NCBI GenBank assembly: GCA_910584725.1
Contig: CAJUBE010000004.1
Coordinates: 62,001-126,000, forward strand
Direction of reading: 5' to 3'
From: an uncultured Lachnospiraceae bacterium
GTDB taxonomy: Bacteria > Bacillota > Clostridia > Lachnospirales > Lachnospiraceae
Length of the DNA: 64,000 nt
A program made the position numbers and the translations under genes. How positions within the stretch are numbered: the stretch's first letter is position 1; each line of letters opens with the position of its first letter. Below are positions 27,032 through 35,844 of the stretch, in pieces. The notes under the pieces were generated by a model. It saw only the letters and a program-made list of their open reading frames with translations, did no database searches and was not told the DNA's origin.

Positions 27032-27270
27032 ATGTCCACGAAGGGGAATGCCGGACCGTCACCGGTGTACCATGTAAAAATCGGTTCCTTATTGATCAAC
27101 TGTCTTTCCAGCAACTGATCCATTGTCTCTCCCACATACACGACTTCCGCTGTGATAAAATTGACATCGTCGTCTTCCGGGTAGATCGCGTTCCGCAGAC
27201 CGAGCGCCTGATCCGGATATGCCTCTCTCATCTCCTCACTCGTCATCCTCACATGTTCACTTCCCTTCAT
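27016..27270 (-). CDS. Small hypothetical protein (84 aa)
   Basis: MKGSEHVRMTSEEMREAYPD begins a soluble acidic protein. An excellent ribosome site (AAAGGAGG, seven bases before the ATG) supports real translation. It overlaps the retropepsin-like gene by 16 bp, so the two form one unit. The C-terminal half (GETMDQLLERQLINKEPIF) has no recognised domain. The two genes may be an inserted cassette, because homologous pilus loci usually have pilC next to pilin genes. Confidence 0.7.
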   Translation of the reverse strand: MKGSEHVRMTSEEMREAYPDQALGLRNAIYPEDDDVNFITAEVVYVGETMDQLLERQLINKEPIFTWYTGDGPAFPFVDICIIY

Positions 27271-27346
27271 ACCTTCGCCTCCTTTCCATGTCGTTTTCTT
27301 TATTTCATCAGTCCACTATCTTTTCGCTTGCAGCCAGAGGTGCTTT

Positions 27347-28561
27347 TTACAGATTATCCAGTGCCGAGTACATCGTCACCATAGGCGCCATAACCGCGCC
27401 GATCAGAAGTCCGACAACGCCTGCCAGCACGATAATGATCATAGGCTCCATAGCCGCCATCAAAGACTGCACCGCCATCTCCACTTCTTCCTCGTAATAG
27501 TCCGCCAGCTTATTCAGCATATCCTCGGTGGAGCCGGCCTCCTCACCGATCCGCATCATATGGTAAACCATGGGCGGGAACAATCCGCATGTCTGTATGG
27601 GCTGGGACAGGGGCACACCGATCATGATCTGCTCGAGCGCTTCCTTGAGCGCCTCCTTAAACCAGATATTCGTCATGGTGTCCGACACGATATCCACCGC
27701 CTCAATCAATGGCACACCCGCTGTTAGCAGCGTACTCAGCGTCCGCGCCATCTGGGCGCTGGCCGATTTCACCACCAGATTCTTGACCGCCGGAATCTTC
27801 AACTGCAGTTTCCCGAAAACATGCTTGCCCGAGCTAGTCTTTGCATAAGCCTTGAGGGCAAATACGATACCGGCGACAACCGGGATGATTATGTACCAGT
27901 TATTTTGAATAAAATTACTCAGGTTGACAACCGCCATCGTGATGGCAGGAAGCTCCGTTCCCAACTGCTCAAACATATCCATATAACGCGGGATGACGAA
28001 CACCAGCATAACGATCACGACCGCAACCGCAACCAGCGCCACCACAATCGGGTAGATCATCGCCTTCTTGACCATGGCCTGCGTCTTCGCGGACTTCTCA
28101 AACTGCACCGCCATACGCTCCATAGCCGTATCCAAACTACCGGACGCCTCGCCAGCCTTCGCCATCTGCACCAGAAGCTCCGGGAACACCCCCGGATGCC
28201 CGGCAAGGGAATCCGCAAAGCTCTCGCCCTTCTCCACATCCGCACGCACGGCGTAGAGCGCTTTCTGCATCTTCTTATTTTCCGTGGAATCCGCCAGCAT
28301 GTTTAACGTCTCGATAATGGTAACACCGGCTCTGGTGATGCTGGCAAACTGCCGACAGAACACCGCCATATCGCGGGGTGTAGGTTTCCCGCCGAAATCA
28401 ATGTTAATATCCTTGGTCAAGGCATTCTGTTCTGTCAGTTCCAACACAATAAGACCCTGATTCTTCAAATCCCTGAGTACAAGGTCTTTGTTATCAGCGT
28501 CTTTACTTCCTTTTATTTCTTTTCCGCCCTTATCGATCGCGACATATCCCCAGACTGCCAT
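27347..28561 (-). CDS. pilC: Type IV pilus inner membrane platform protein PilC (GspF family)
   Basis: PilC is the polytopic platform that couples the PilB/PilT motors to the growing pilus. The ATG at 28561 (MAVWGYVAIDKGGKEIKG) has GGAGG seven bases upstream and gives 401 residues, the usual size; the open frame extends further but has no better start. Two GspF domains are visible: one with FCRQFASITRAGVTIIETL, a second with LSTLLTAGVPLIEAVDIVSD. Three membrane helices are present (VVALVAVAVVIVMLVFVI, IIIPVVAGIVFALKAYA and the C-terminal MIIIVLAGVVGLLIGAVM). Neighbouring genes fit a pilus operon. Confidence 0.96.
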   Translation of the reverse strand: MAVWGYVAIDKGGKEIKGSKDADNKDLVLRDLKNQGLIVLELTEQNALTKDINIDFGGKPTPRDMAVFCRQFASITRAGVTIIETLNMLADSTENKKMQKALYAVRADVEKGESFADSLAGHPGVFPELLVQMAKAGEASGSLDTAMERMAVQFEKSAKTQAMVKKAMIYPIVVALVAVAVVIVMLVFVIPRYMDMFEQLGTELPAITMAVVNLSNFIQNNWYIIIPVVAGIVFALKAYAKTSSGKHVFGKLQLKIPAVKNLVVKSASAQMARTLSTLLTAGVPLIEAVDIVSDTMTNIWFKEALKEALEQIMIGVPLSQPIQTCGLFPPMVYHMMRIGEEAGSTEDMLNKLADYYEEEVEMAVQSLMAAMEPMIIIVLAGVVGLLIGAVMAPMVTMYSALDNL

Positions 28562-28817
28562 AGCATTTCCTCCGTACTTCCCCTCGTACATCCATGCCGG
28601 AATCTCCCTGCATGAGTCTGCCTGCGTCCCCTGACACAATGCCAAAGATACTAGCGCCGATTTTTCTCATTCGGTACTAATTCACTATGTTTGAATACCA
28701 CTATAGCACTTTTGTCAGGAAAATGCAAGCGGCTTAATGAGCCTAAAAAAGCCATAAATAAGCTAAAAAACGCCAATATCGCCACGCCCTGACCTGCCTC
28801 CATACGGGGTACCCTAT

Positions 28818-28850
28818 AAAAAAAGCCCTGTCCAAACACGACAAGGCTTT
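28818..28850 (-). terminator. Rho-independent terminator downstream of the 54-residue ORF
   Basis: On the minus strand AAAGCC-TTGTC pairs with GACA-GGGCTTT (one internal mismatch) and runs into T7. It lies 10 bp after the stop of the ORF at 28860. The rest of 28562-28859 shows no gene that I can support. Confidence 0.7.
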
Positions 28851-28859
28851 CCCATCTTC

Positions 28860-29024
28860 TCAGCATCTTTCTTTTGCTTGCGCCAGATGGTTTATGGTGA
28901 CTTTGTCAGCCACAGTAAACGTTGGCGCCGGCATGTCTTCCATCTGTACCAAAGAAATATTTCCCTTTTCAATCTGAATTGCTTCTAATAGCCCCTGCAT
29001 TGTATCATCAAAAAAGTTTCCCAT
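28860..29024 (-). CDS. Short antitoxin-like ORF, probably decayed (54 aa)
   Basis: MGNFFDDTMQGLLEAIQIEK begins a 54-residue ORF with AAGGTGGG upstream and a terminator just downstream. The first 40 residues resemble the N-terminal segment of HTH-type antitoxin/regulator proteins that begin with a similar MQGLxEA..EKG..P segment and then continue into an XRE helix-turn-helix. Here the helix-turn-helix is absent. A 20-codon open stretch ending LKILKVG immediately upstream has no start and may be the tail of a lost partner gene. I read this as a remnant of a toxin-antitoxin pair, with modest certainty. Confidence 0.45.
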   Translation of the reverse strand: MGNFFDDTMQGLLEAIQIEKGNISLVQMEDMPAPTFTVADKVTINHLAQAKERC

Positions 29025-29098
29025 CGCTATCCCACCTTCAAAATTTTTAACATCGCTTTAAACGCTTTCTTCTCATCATCTGTCTCGCTCTCATGACT

Positions 29099-30606
29099 TC
29101 ATCTCAGCGGACGCAGCCCCGTCTCCTCCAGAAGCTCCCGACGCACATGAATATCGCTCTCATAATAATTTGCTCCCGCTTTCCACACCTGCCAGCCTCC
29201 CTCCTGATAAACCAGCGCATAGTCACGCATCGTAACCGTTCCTCCGTAGACTGCCGAGAGCTCCGGCATCATCCAAAGCACCTGGGGTGGCTCTTCCCTG
29301 CTCCAAATTTCATACTGCCTTCGCGTCTCTTCCTCGGAGGGATGTATGTGGGTAATATAATTGCCCTCATCTGTCCCGCCGTTAAAATTAAAAAACAGGT
29401 TATGTTCAAAGTAAGGCGCCAGGTTGACCGCCAGTTGACACTCGTTGATATCCGTCATACTGACATTCCCCTCCTCGTCATGCACGATCAGCCAGCCTGT
29501 CATCATGCGGTACTGATCCAGATGATGCGCCTTGATGAAAGCCGCCTCATGCCGTCCCGGCGCATAGTTTTTGTCAATATCCAGCTTACATGCCGCGCCC
29601 GTCCAGTAGAGGGAGACACACGTCGCCAGCGTGCCGAGCAAAACCGCCGTACACCGCACAGCGTTCGCCGCGCCCGCCATTCTTTCTGCCGCTGTTTCCA
29701 CAGCGAGCGCCCTGTCCGCCGTACTCCACGCGTTTTCCCCGCGGCTCTCCTGCCTTTTCTTTGCCGTTCGCCCGGCGCCGTCTTCGCTCTCCGCAGTAAC
29801 CCAGCACCAAAAGCAGAAATAGAGCAGTCCGATTCCGATATGGTGAATTGACACATATACTGCCGCAGCAAACACGGCGAACAACCCATAAGGAAGCACA
29901 AGCAGCAGCGCCGTTCCTCGCTTCCTTCCGTAATACAAAAGCACGCCCCAGATCAATATACCGATCAGCGCACCGCTAAACAGCGCGGCAGGCATCAGGT
30001 AAGCCCGTGAAAGAAGGACATGATCGCTGTAGATATCCGTCAGCGTCACATCCGAGGGCAGCACAAACAAAGTATAGAGCAGCCTCACGATAAAAGGATT
30101 TACTATGGTTACCGCGTCGGCAGACACCGTGGCATAAGTATCCGCCCTCGGCATAATCATCCAGACGACGCCGAGCGCAGCCGCCAGAAGAACCGCCAGC
30201 CACCGGATACGCCTGTCCGCAGCATAGCTGCGCAGCCGCTCCCATAAACGCCAGACTCACAAGCGTCAGTGACAGCTCGTAGGGCGCCCCCGCCTTTGCA
30301 AGCGGCATTAGGAATCAGATGCCACAGCGGCGGATGTCCCTCATAATGGGTCGTCTCAAGAAACAGGGTTTTCAGCGACACCGAGCGTGCAATCTGCCAC
30401 GCCTCCGCCTCATCGAAGAAGGGTTCGTGCGCGAGAGCCATACCCAGATGCGCCGCCGCATAGATAATAAGCGCAAGCATTTCAGGCGCTTTGCCCGGGA
30501 CAGCCTCCACCTTCCGCGCAATAGCCGTCACCCCATCCGCAGCCGCCGTCAATATTTTCCCTATCCTATGTAAAAGCGGGTATTTCTGTTCCATATTCCC
30601 TCTCAT
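29099..30606 (-). pseudogene. Frameshifted multi-pass membrane protein gene (about 500 codons)
   Basis: Three consecutive minus-strand frames together encode one membrane protein. The first (from 30606 or 30594) has FFDEAEAWQIARSVSLKTL and THYEGHPPLWHLI, a signature of a hypothetical membrane protein family, possibly glycosyltransferase-like, that I have seen in Lachnospiraceae. The second frame continues near 30305 with PLAKAGAPYELSLTLVSLAF. The third continues from about 30230 into MIMPRADTYATVSADAVTIV and several membrane helices to LRPLR. Two single-base indels are therefore needed to restore the reading frame. Either the gene is broken or the assembly carries two errors. Its first codons overlap the end of the Rpn-like gene. 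Confidence 0.75.
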
Positions 30607-31543
30607 ATCCTTCCCGGTACAGCATGTCCGCCTCTTCCTCCTTTAACAGAAAACAAGTCTGTAACATGCCTTTAATATATTCTTTGGACTGCTTCTGTAG
30701 CACAGATTCTTTCACGAACGCTGACGCTCCGCGAATTTTTTCTTCCTGCATACCTTTCTCCAGCCCTTCTTTCATTCCTTCTTTTATTCCTTCTTTTATT
30801 CCTTCTTTTATTCCCTGTTCCCTTCCTCTCTGCACAAATTTATCCACCACTTCACACATGGTAACTCTGCCTCCTCTCCTCTGCCTTTCCAGCAGTCCTT
30901 TGATATTCTTTATAAAATCCGTCTCTCCCGTCAGCGCGTGCAACATGCGTAGCGTCCCGTCCACGTCAACGATCTCCTGTTTCGTCGGCTCGTATTCCTT
31001 TCCCTCCGCCAGATAATCAACGATCACTCTCATATCGCTCTTAAACCTCTGTCGTATTTCCAGGGGCAGACGCCTCATCGAATACATATGCAAACAGATG
31101 TTATCTATGTACTTTCTCGCCATACGGTGGATCTTTTTCCTGCGAAAGAACTTATACAAATCAGAGCTGGAATTCCATGCTTTTTCACCCCAATATAATA
31201 CAAGCGTAATCGCCGGATAGGTATCTTTTCCCTCATACTGCCGTCTGTAAATGGCCCCTTCATATCCGGCTTTGCGGAGCAGTATCTTATAATCCGGCCG
31301 GGCCTGGTTCTCCAGCGTATACTGTATTGCAATCCTGCCATTCCTCATTTCATACTTGCTCACGTCGTTATACTGATTGCGCAGTATGCCATTCGCCGCC
31401 GGATACAATGACTCCGTAGGCGCAGGCTGTAAATCCTCCTGCAAAACCACCTGCTCTCCCTCAAAAACCAGTGCGTTGATAATATCCGAAAATACTTCCG
31501 GACTGTGCTCAAACCGTTTAGCCGCCAAATCCTTTTGTCCCAT
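30566..31543 (-). CDS. Rpn-family (PD-(D/E)XK, transposase_31-like) nuclease protein
   Basis: Rpn-type proteins are recombination-promoting DNA nucleases, often multicopy and mobile. The ATG at 31543 (MGQKDLAAKRFEHSPEVFSD) has GGAG six bases upstream and gives 325 residues. The N-terminal NALVFEGEQVVLQEDL, the middle RPDYKILLRKAGYEGAIYRRQYE and YPAITLVLYWGEKAW follow the order of the nuclease fold, although the canonical D-x-x/E-x-K is not cleanly seen. Near residue 240-265 a Gly-Ile-Lys-Glu repeat (about five units) precedes a C-terminal helix. It has its own promoter (31723-31751) and interrupts the pilus cluster between pilB and pilC. Confidence 0.72.
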   Translation of the reverse strand: MGQKDLAAKRFEHSPEVFSDIINALVFEGEQVVLQEDLQPAPTESLYPAANGILRNQYNDVSKYEMRNGRIAIQYTLENQARPDYKILLRKAGYEGAIYRRQYEGKDTYPAITLVLYWGEKAWNSSSDLYKFFRRKKIHRMARKYIDNICLHMYSMRRLPLEIRQRFKSDMRVIVDYLAEGKEYEPTKQEIVDVDGTLRMLHALTGETDFIKNIKGLLERQRRGGRVTMCEVVDKFVQRGREQGIKEGIKEGIKEGMKEGLEKGMQEEKIRGASAFVKESVLQKQSKEYIKGMLQTCFLLKEEEADMLYREGYEREYGTEIPAFT

Positions 31544-31722
31544 CCGTCTCTCCTCTTGTACACAGAGCCATTGGGACTTCCCTTTTCTGTTTCCCATCCC
31601 GCAAACTCTGCCTGTGTCTGTGAAATTATGGCAGAATCTGCCAGAATACCCGATGCGGACACAGTGCCCGCTTATAGAGACAGCCGGCCTCATACGCCAT
31701 GATGACCGGCTGCTTTGTTATT

Positions 31723-31751
31723 AGAATATATTGTCCGACAAGTTTTGTCAA
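31723..31751 (-). promoter_or_regulatory. Sigma-A-like promoter of the Rpn-like gene
   Basis: On the minus strand TTGACA (31746-31751) is 17 bp from TATTCT (31723-31728). A small palindrome, GACAA-GTT-TTGTC, overlaps the -35 and could be an operator. This implies transcription of the inserted gene separate from the pilus operon. Confidence 0.55.
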
Positions 31752-31811
31752 GCTTTTTATAAAATATTTTAACGTTTTTTCGTATATCGCGCGTTTTTTA
31801 TTTACACACGC

Positions 31812-33506
31812 CTACAGATCAAAAGATACCCTCATCATTTCCTGCACGGAGGTAATCCCCTCCAGCACGTATTTCGTGGCGCTCATGCGCAGGGTGTTCA
31901 TCCCTTCCTCCAGCGCCTTCTCCTTGATATCCTCCGCAGTTCCGCCCTTACTGATAATGGATTTCAGGGGCTGGCTCACCTCCATAATCTCATAGACACC
32001 GATACGTCCCTTAAACCCGGTGCCGTCACATCTGGAGCAGCCGCAGGGCTCGTAGATCGTCACGTCCGCGTCCGGCTCCATCTGCAAAAGCTCCAATTCC
32101 TCCGCGTCCGCCTTTTTCTGCCTTTTACACTCGGGGCAGAGTCTTCGCACAAGTCTCTGGGCGATAACACCGATCGTGGAGTCCGCGATCAGATATGGCT
32201 CGATGCCCATATCCGCCAGACGGGTGATGGTGCTGGCAGCGGAGTTGGTGTGCAGGGTCGAAACCACCAGATGGCCCGTGATGGAGGCCTGCACGGCGAT
32301 GGAGGCAGTCTCCTGGTCACGGATCTCACCGATCATAATGATATCCGGGTCCTGACGCAGAATCGAGCGCAGGGCGGACGCAAAGGTCAGATTCGCCTTC
32401 GTGTTAACCTGCACCTGGTTGATGCCGTCGATATTCGCCTCCACAGGATCCTCCACAGTGATGATGTTCACATCCTCCTTGTTCAGCTCGCTGAGAGCCG
32501 TGTACAGAGTGGTGGACTTACCGCTTCCCGTAGGGCCTGTCACAAGCAGAATCCCATGAGGATGCTGTAAGATATGGTCAAATTTCTTCAATTCGTCAGG
32601 CTTTAAGCCGAGCTGGCTTTTTTCCTTCGTCAAGGCGTTCTTTGAGGTGAGACGCATAACGATCTTTTCCCCGTAAACCGTCGGCAGAATGGAAACACGG
32701 ATATCAAATTCTTTTCTGTCCACGATCTGTGTGATACGGCCGTCCTGCGGTTTTCTCTTCTCGGAAATGTCCATGCCGCCGATGATCTTGACACGCGCCA
32801 CAATCGCCGGCAGAAGTCTGATACTGTAAACCGACTTCTCGTAGAGCGCGCCGTCAATACGGTAACGGATCCGCACCTGCTTCTCCATCGGCTCAATATG
32901 AATATCGGAGGCGCGCTGTCTGACCGCCTGATCGATCATGCCCTTGACAAGCTGCACAATGGGGGAGTTGTTGACATCCTCACTGTACATATCCTCCTGC
33001 TCGATCATCTGGCTCTCTTTTTCCCTGGTATACTCCTCCAGCGCGGAATTTACCTCCGCCTGCCCGTAATAGTGGTCTATCGCCAGCATAACGCTGCCCA
33101 TGGTGGCAACCACAGGCTCCACCTGCAGGTTCGTGATGATGTTAATATCGTCTATCGCCCCGATGTCCATGGGATCGGACATGGCCACCCGGAGCACGTT
33201 CATATTATCCGGTGAATACTCGAAGGGAATCGCCCTGTGCTTCTTTAAGACGTTCGCAGGCACAAGATCCAGAATTTCCTGCGGTATCTCGGTGTTCTGC
33301 AGATCCACCATGTCATAGTGGAACTGATTGCTCAGCGCCCTGGCAATGTTCTCCTCGGTGGCAATCCCCTCGTCCACCAGCGTCTCACCCAGCTTACGGC
33401 CGCTGCCCTTCTGCCGCTCTAAGCCTCTCTGCAGGTCTTCCTCCGTGATAACGCCGTTTTGTACAAGCACGTCTCCAAGGCGCAGTTTTTTTCTCTTATT
33501 GTCCAT
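31812..33506 (-). CDS. pilB: Type IV pilus assembly ATPase PilB (GspE family)
   Basis: PilB is the hexameric ATPase that drives pilus extension. The 564-residue protein has an N-terminal GspE/MshEN-type domain (LRLGDVLVQNGVITEEDL) and a central DIHIEPMEKQVRIRYRIDG. Then come Walker A GPTGSGKSTTLYTAL, an Asp box (IITVEDPVE), Walker B (LRQDPDIIMIGEIRD), a His box (VVSTLHTNSAA) and the zinc-binding tetracysteine (CPEC..CGCSRC). The gene follows pilT by 39 bp. Confidence 0.97.
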   Translation of the reverse strand: MDNKRKKLRLGDVLVQNGVITEEDLQRGLERQKGSGRKLGETLVDEGIATEENIARALSNQFHYDMVDLQNTEIPQEILDLVPANVLKKHRAIPFEYSPDNMNVLRVAMSDPMDIGAIDDINIITNLQVEPVVATMGSVMLAIDHYYGQAEVNSALEEYTREKESQMIEQEDMYSEDVNNSPIVQLVKGMIDQAVRQRASDIHIEPMEKQVRIRYRIDGALYEKSVYSIRLLPAIVARVKIIGGMDISEKRKPQDGRITQIVDRKEFDIRVSILPTVYGEKIVMRLTSKNALTKEKSQLGLKPDELKKFDHILQHPHGILLVTGPTGSGKSTTLYTALSELNKEDVNIITVEDPVEANIDGINQVQVNTKANLTFASALRSILRQDPDIIMIGEIRDQETASIAVQASITGHLVVSTLHTNSAASTITRLADMGIEPYLIADSTIGVIAQRLVRRLCPECKRQKKADAEELELLQMEPDADVTIYEPCGCSRCDGTGFKGRIGVYEIMEVSQPLKSIISKGGTAEDIKEKALEEGMNTLRMSATKYVLEGITSVQEMMRVSFDL

Positions 33507-33545
33507 AATTTCCTCCCTGTCAGCACCGTTTTCGCGCGGCGGCGT

Positions 33546-34601
33546 CTACATCACCTTATTCTGCATCCCGTCCGGATCCTGCGCGAACTGTATCGCCATC
33601 TCCCTGTCGATTTTTCCCTCGTAGAACAACTGTATGATCGCATCGTCCATGGTTATCATACCCAGCTTGCGGTTGGTCTGCATCACGGTCGCAAGCTGGT
33701 GGGACTTTCCTTCTCGGATCAGGTTCCTGACCGCGTGGTTCGCATGCATGACCTCAAAAGCCGCCACCCGGCCCATGCCGTCCATTGTGGGGATGAGCTG
33801 CTGGGAAATCACGGCCTCCAGGACATTGGCAAGCTGTACTCTGATCTGCTGCTGCTGATGAGGAGGAAATACGTCGATCACACGATCCACGGTGCTGGCT
33901 GCGCCGATGGTGTGCAGGGTGGAGAGCACAAGGTGCCCGGTCTCCGCCGCCGTGATCGCGACGCTTATGGTCTCGAAATCTCGCATCTCACCCACCAGAA
34001 TCACGTCGGGGTCTTCACGCAGCGCCGCCCGCAGCGCATTGGCATAGCTCTGGGAATCCAGCCCGATCTCTCTCTGGTTTACCATCGCCATCTTATGCTG
34101 GTGCAGATACTCGATCGGGTCCTCCAGCGTAATGACATGCGCGTCTCTGTTATTATTGATCTTGTCAATGATGGCCGCCAGCGTGGTAGACTTACCGCTT
34201 CCCGTAGGGCCTGTCACAAGAATCAGTCCGCGCTTGCGTTCATAAAGATTGATCACAGACTCCGGCACGCCAAGTTTTTCCGGTGCCGGAACCACCGTAC
34301 CCACCAGACGAAGCGCCAACGCGGCAGAACCTCTCTGCTTATAAACGTTGACACGGTATCTTCCGAGCTCCGGGATGGAGAAGGACATATCGTACTCGCC
34401 CCGCTCCTCGAAACGCTCACGCTGCACATCATTCATAATAGAATAGGCGACTGTCAGCGTGTCCTGCGGCATCATCTTCGGGTACTCCATGGTAACCAAA
34501 TTTCCGTTGACACGCATCTTGGGCGGTATTCCCACCGTGATATGTACATCTGACGCGCCGGCGCTGTTCGCCGTCTGCATAATCTCCTGTATCGTTGGCA
34601 T
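33546..34601 (-). CDS. pilT: Twitching motility/retraction ATPase PilT
   Basis: PilT powers pilus retraction, and so twitching and DNA uptake. From the ATG at 34601 (MPTIQEIMQTANSAGASDVH, GGGGG nine bases upstream) the protein has 351 residues. Walker A is GPTGSGKSTTLAAI, the Walker B region is LREDPDVILVGEMRD, the His box is VLSTLHTIGAAST, and the PilT-specific C-terminal motif appears as HAVRNLIREGK. Together with pilB it indicates dynamic pili. An upstream in-frame TTG (34634) is not preferred. Confidence 0.97.
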   Translation of the reverse strand: MPTIQEIMQTANSAGASDVHITVGIPPKMRVNGNLVTMEYPKMMPQDTLTVAYSIMNDVQRERFEERGEYDMSFSIPELGRYRVNVYKQRGSAALALRLVGTVVPAPEKLGVPESVINLYERKRGLILVTGPTGSGKSTTLAAIIDKINNNRDAHVITLEDPIEYLHQHKMAMVNQREIGLDSQSYANALRAALREDPDVILVGEMRDFETISVAITAAETGHLVLSTLHTIGAASTVDRVIDVFPPHQQQQIRVQLANVLEAVISQQLIPTMDGMGRVAAFEVMHANHAVRNLIREGKSHQLATVMQTNRKLGMITMDDAIIQLFYEGKIDREMAIQFAQDPDGMQNKVM

Positions 34602-34637
34602 TTCCGATTTCCCCCTCTTATCGTATTTTCGCAATTC

Positions 34638-35765
34638 CTACGGAACCACAACCTCCAGATATTCCTCTTCTTCCACTTGTATCCCGTTCTTCTTCAGCAA
34701 GTCCATATCCATCACATGACGGTTGTCCAATGTCCTCATAATATCCCTGATCTCCAGATCCTCATACAGATCAGTATCCGCCAGATCAACCACGCTGTTA
34801 TCACGGAACATCAGAATTACGGGCCTTAGTATATCCGCCTCATTCGCCGCAAGAACAAGCGCCTTTTCCCCGGTGTTCAACTCCACACTGACCCCGGGCA
34901 CCAGAATATTGACAGACTGAATCAGCGCCTCCACCACTTTGCTGTGGTATATTTTAGGATTGTTCAAAAGGAATTTCAACGCTTCCACCTCAGACGCCGG
35001 CTCCTCGTCCATCTTCATGGCGGTCATCCTGTCATAAGTCTCCGCCACCGCCAGCACCCGCGCCCCGTTCACAAGCCGGATCGAGGAAATATCCTCTCCC
35101 GTTTTCATGCTTGTCAGCATCTTATACGCCTGAGAACAGATCCGTTTGATGTTAGGCTTTGTGGAAAAGGCCGTGTCCAGAAGGGCGTGTCCCCTCTCCT
35201 CCCGGATTTCCGTCGTCATATCAATCAGAACGCCCCCCGCGGCAGCCTCATCCTCAAAACGCATGATCTTTCCAATATCGTGGACGAGCGCGGCCTCCAC
35301 CGTCTCCATCTGCTCCTCCACCTTCAAATTCATAACATGTGTCATCATTGCACAGAGAATCGCCACGTTCAAAGAATGCTTATATATGTAATCCTCCTTA
35401 CTGCGCAGATTCTGCAGGAAATTAATCCTGGCATCCATATGTCCGTAGTTCTTGATTATGTTGGAGGCAATCGTCTGGGTTCTCTGCGCCCGTCCGGTCT
35501 CCGCAATCGCGTCCAGCTCCTCCCGGATCGAAAACACGCACATGGTCTGGAACCGCTCAAACTCCACGTCCGCCCTGGTCATGGGCGGCACAGGCTCGGC
35601 GGGCTCCAGAATAAAAATCCCCAGAAGCCCGAAATTTTTTACGCTGTTGATTCCCTGTACTGTCAGCTTGGAATTTCTCTCATACAACAAAACGCCGTTT
35701 TTATTGTAGATAGGACGCGCCAATCTCATTCCGGTCTTTAAATCCTCGCTCTTTACAAAACGCAT
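34638..35765 (-). CDS. HD-domain protein, degenerate HD-GYP type
   Basis: The ATG at 35765 (MRFVKSEDLKTGMRLARPIY) has GGAGG nine bases upstream; the protein has 375 residues. The N-terminal segment and the spacing of YIYKHSLNVAILCAMM (His130) and VHDIGKIM (His162-Asp163) follow HD-GYP cyclic-di-GMP phosphodiesterases. The HHExxDGxGYP stretch expected after RGHALLD is missing, however: ICSQAYKMLTSMKTGEDISS stands in its place, and the later ARVLAVAETYDRMTA is kept. So it may bind rather than degrade cyclic-di-GMP, or have another HD activity. It lies 36 bp upstream of pilT, which suggests a part in pilus control. Confidence 0.8.
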   Translation of the reverse strand: MRFVKSEDLKTGMRLARPIYNKNGVLLYERNSKLTVQGINSVKNFGLLGIFILEPAEPVPPMTRADVEFERFQTMCVFSIREELDAIAETGRAQRTQTIASNIIKNYGHMDARINFLQNLRSKEDYIYKHSLNVAILCAMMTHVMNLKVEEQMETVEAALVHDIGKIMRFEDEAAAGGVLIDMTTEIREERGHALLDTAFSTKPNIKRICSQAYKMLTSMKTGEDISSIRLVNGARVLAVAETYDRMTAMKMDEEPASEVEALKFLLNNPKIYHSKVVEALIQSVNILVPGVSVELNTGEKALVLAANEADILRPVILMFRDNSVVDLADTDLYEDLEIRDIMRTLDNRHVMDMDLLKKNGIQVEEEEYLEVVVP

Positions 35766-35844
35766 TGTCCCATTCCTCCATTCTGTCTCTATCTTTACAC
35801 CCGGCACCGCGTCTGTAGCGCCCGAATGTCCGCTTCACACTTTT

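Noticed and set aside
28651..28866. A 71-codon minus-strand open frame with a hydrophobic middle
   Set aside because: It runs through the terminator hairpin at 28818-28850, has no ribosome site and overlaps the end of the better supported 54-residue ORF.
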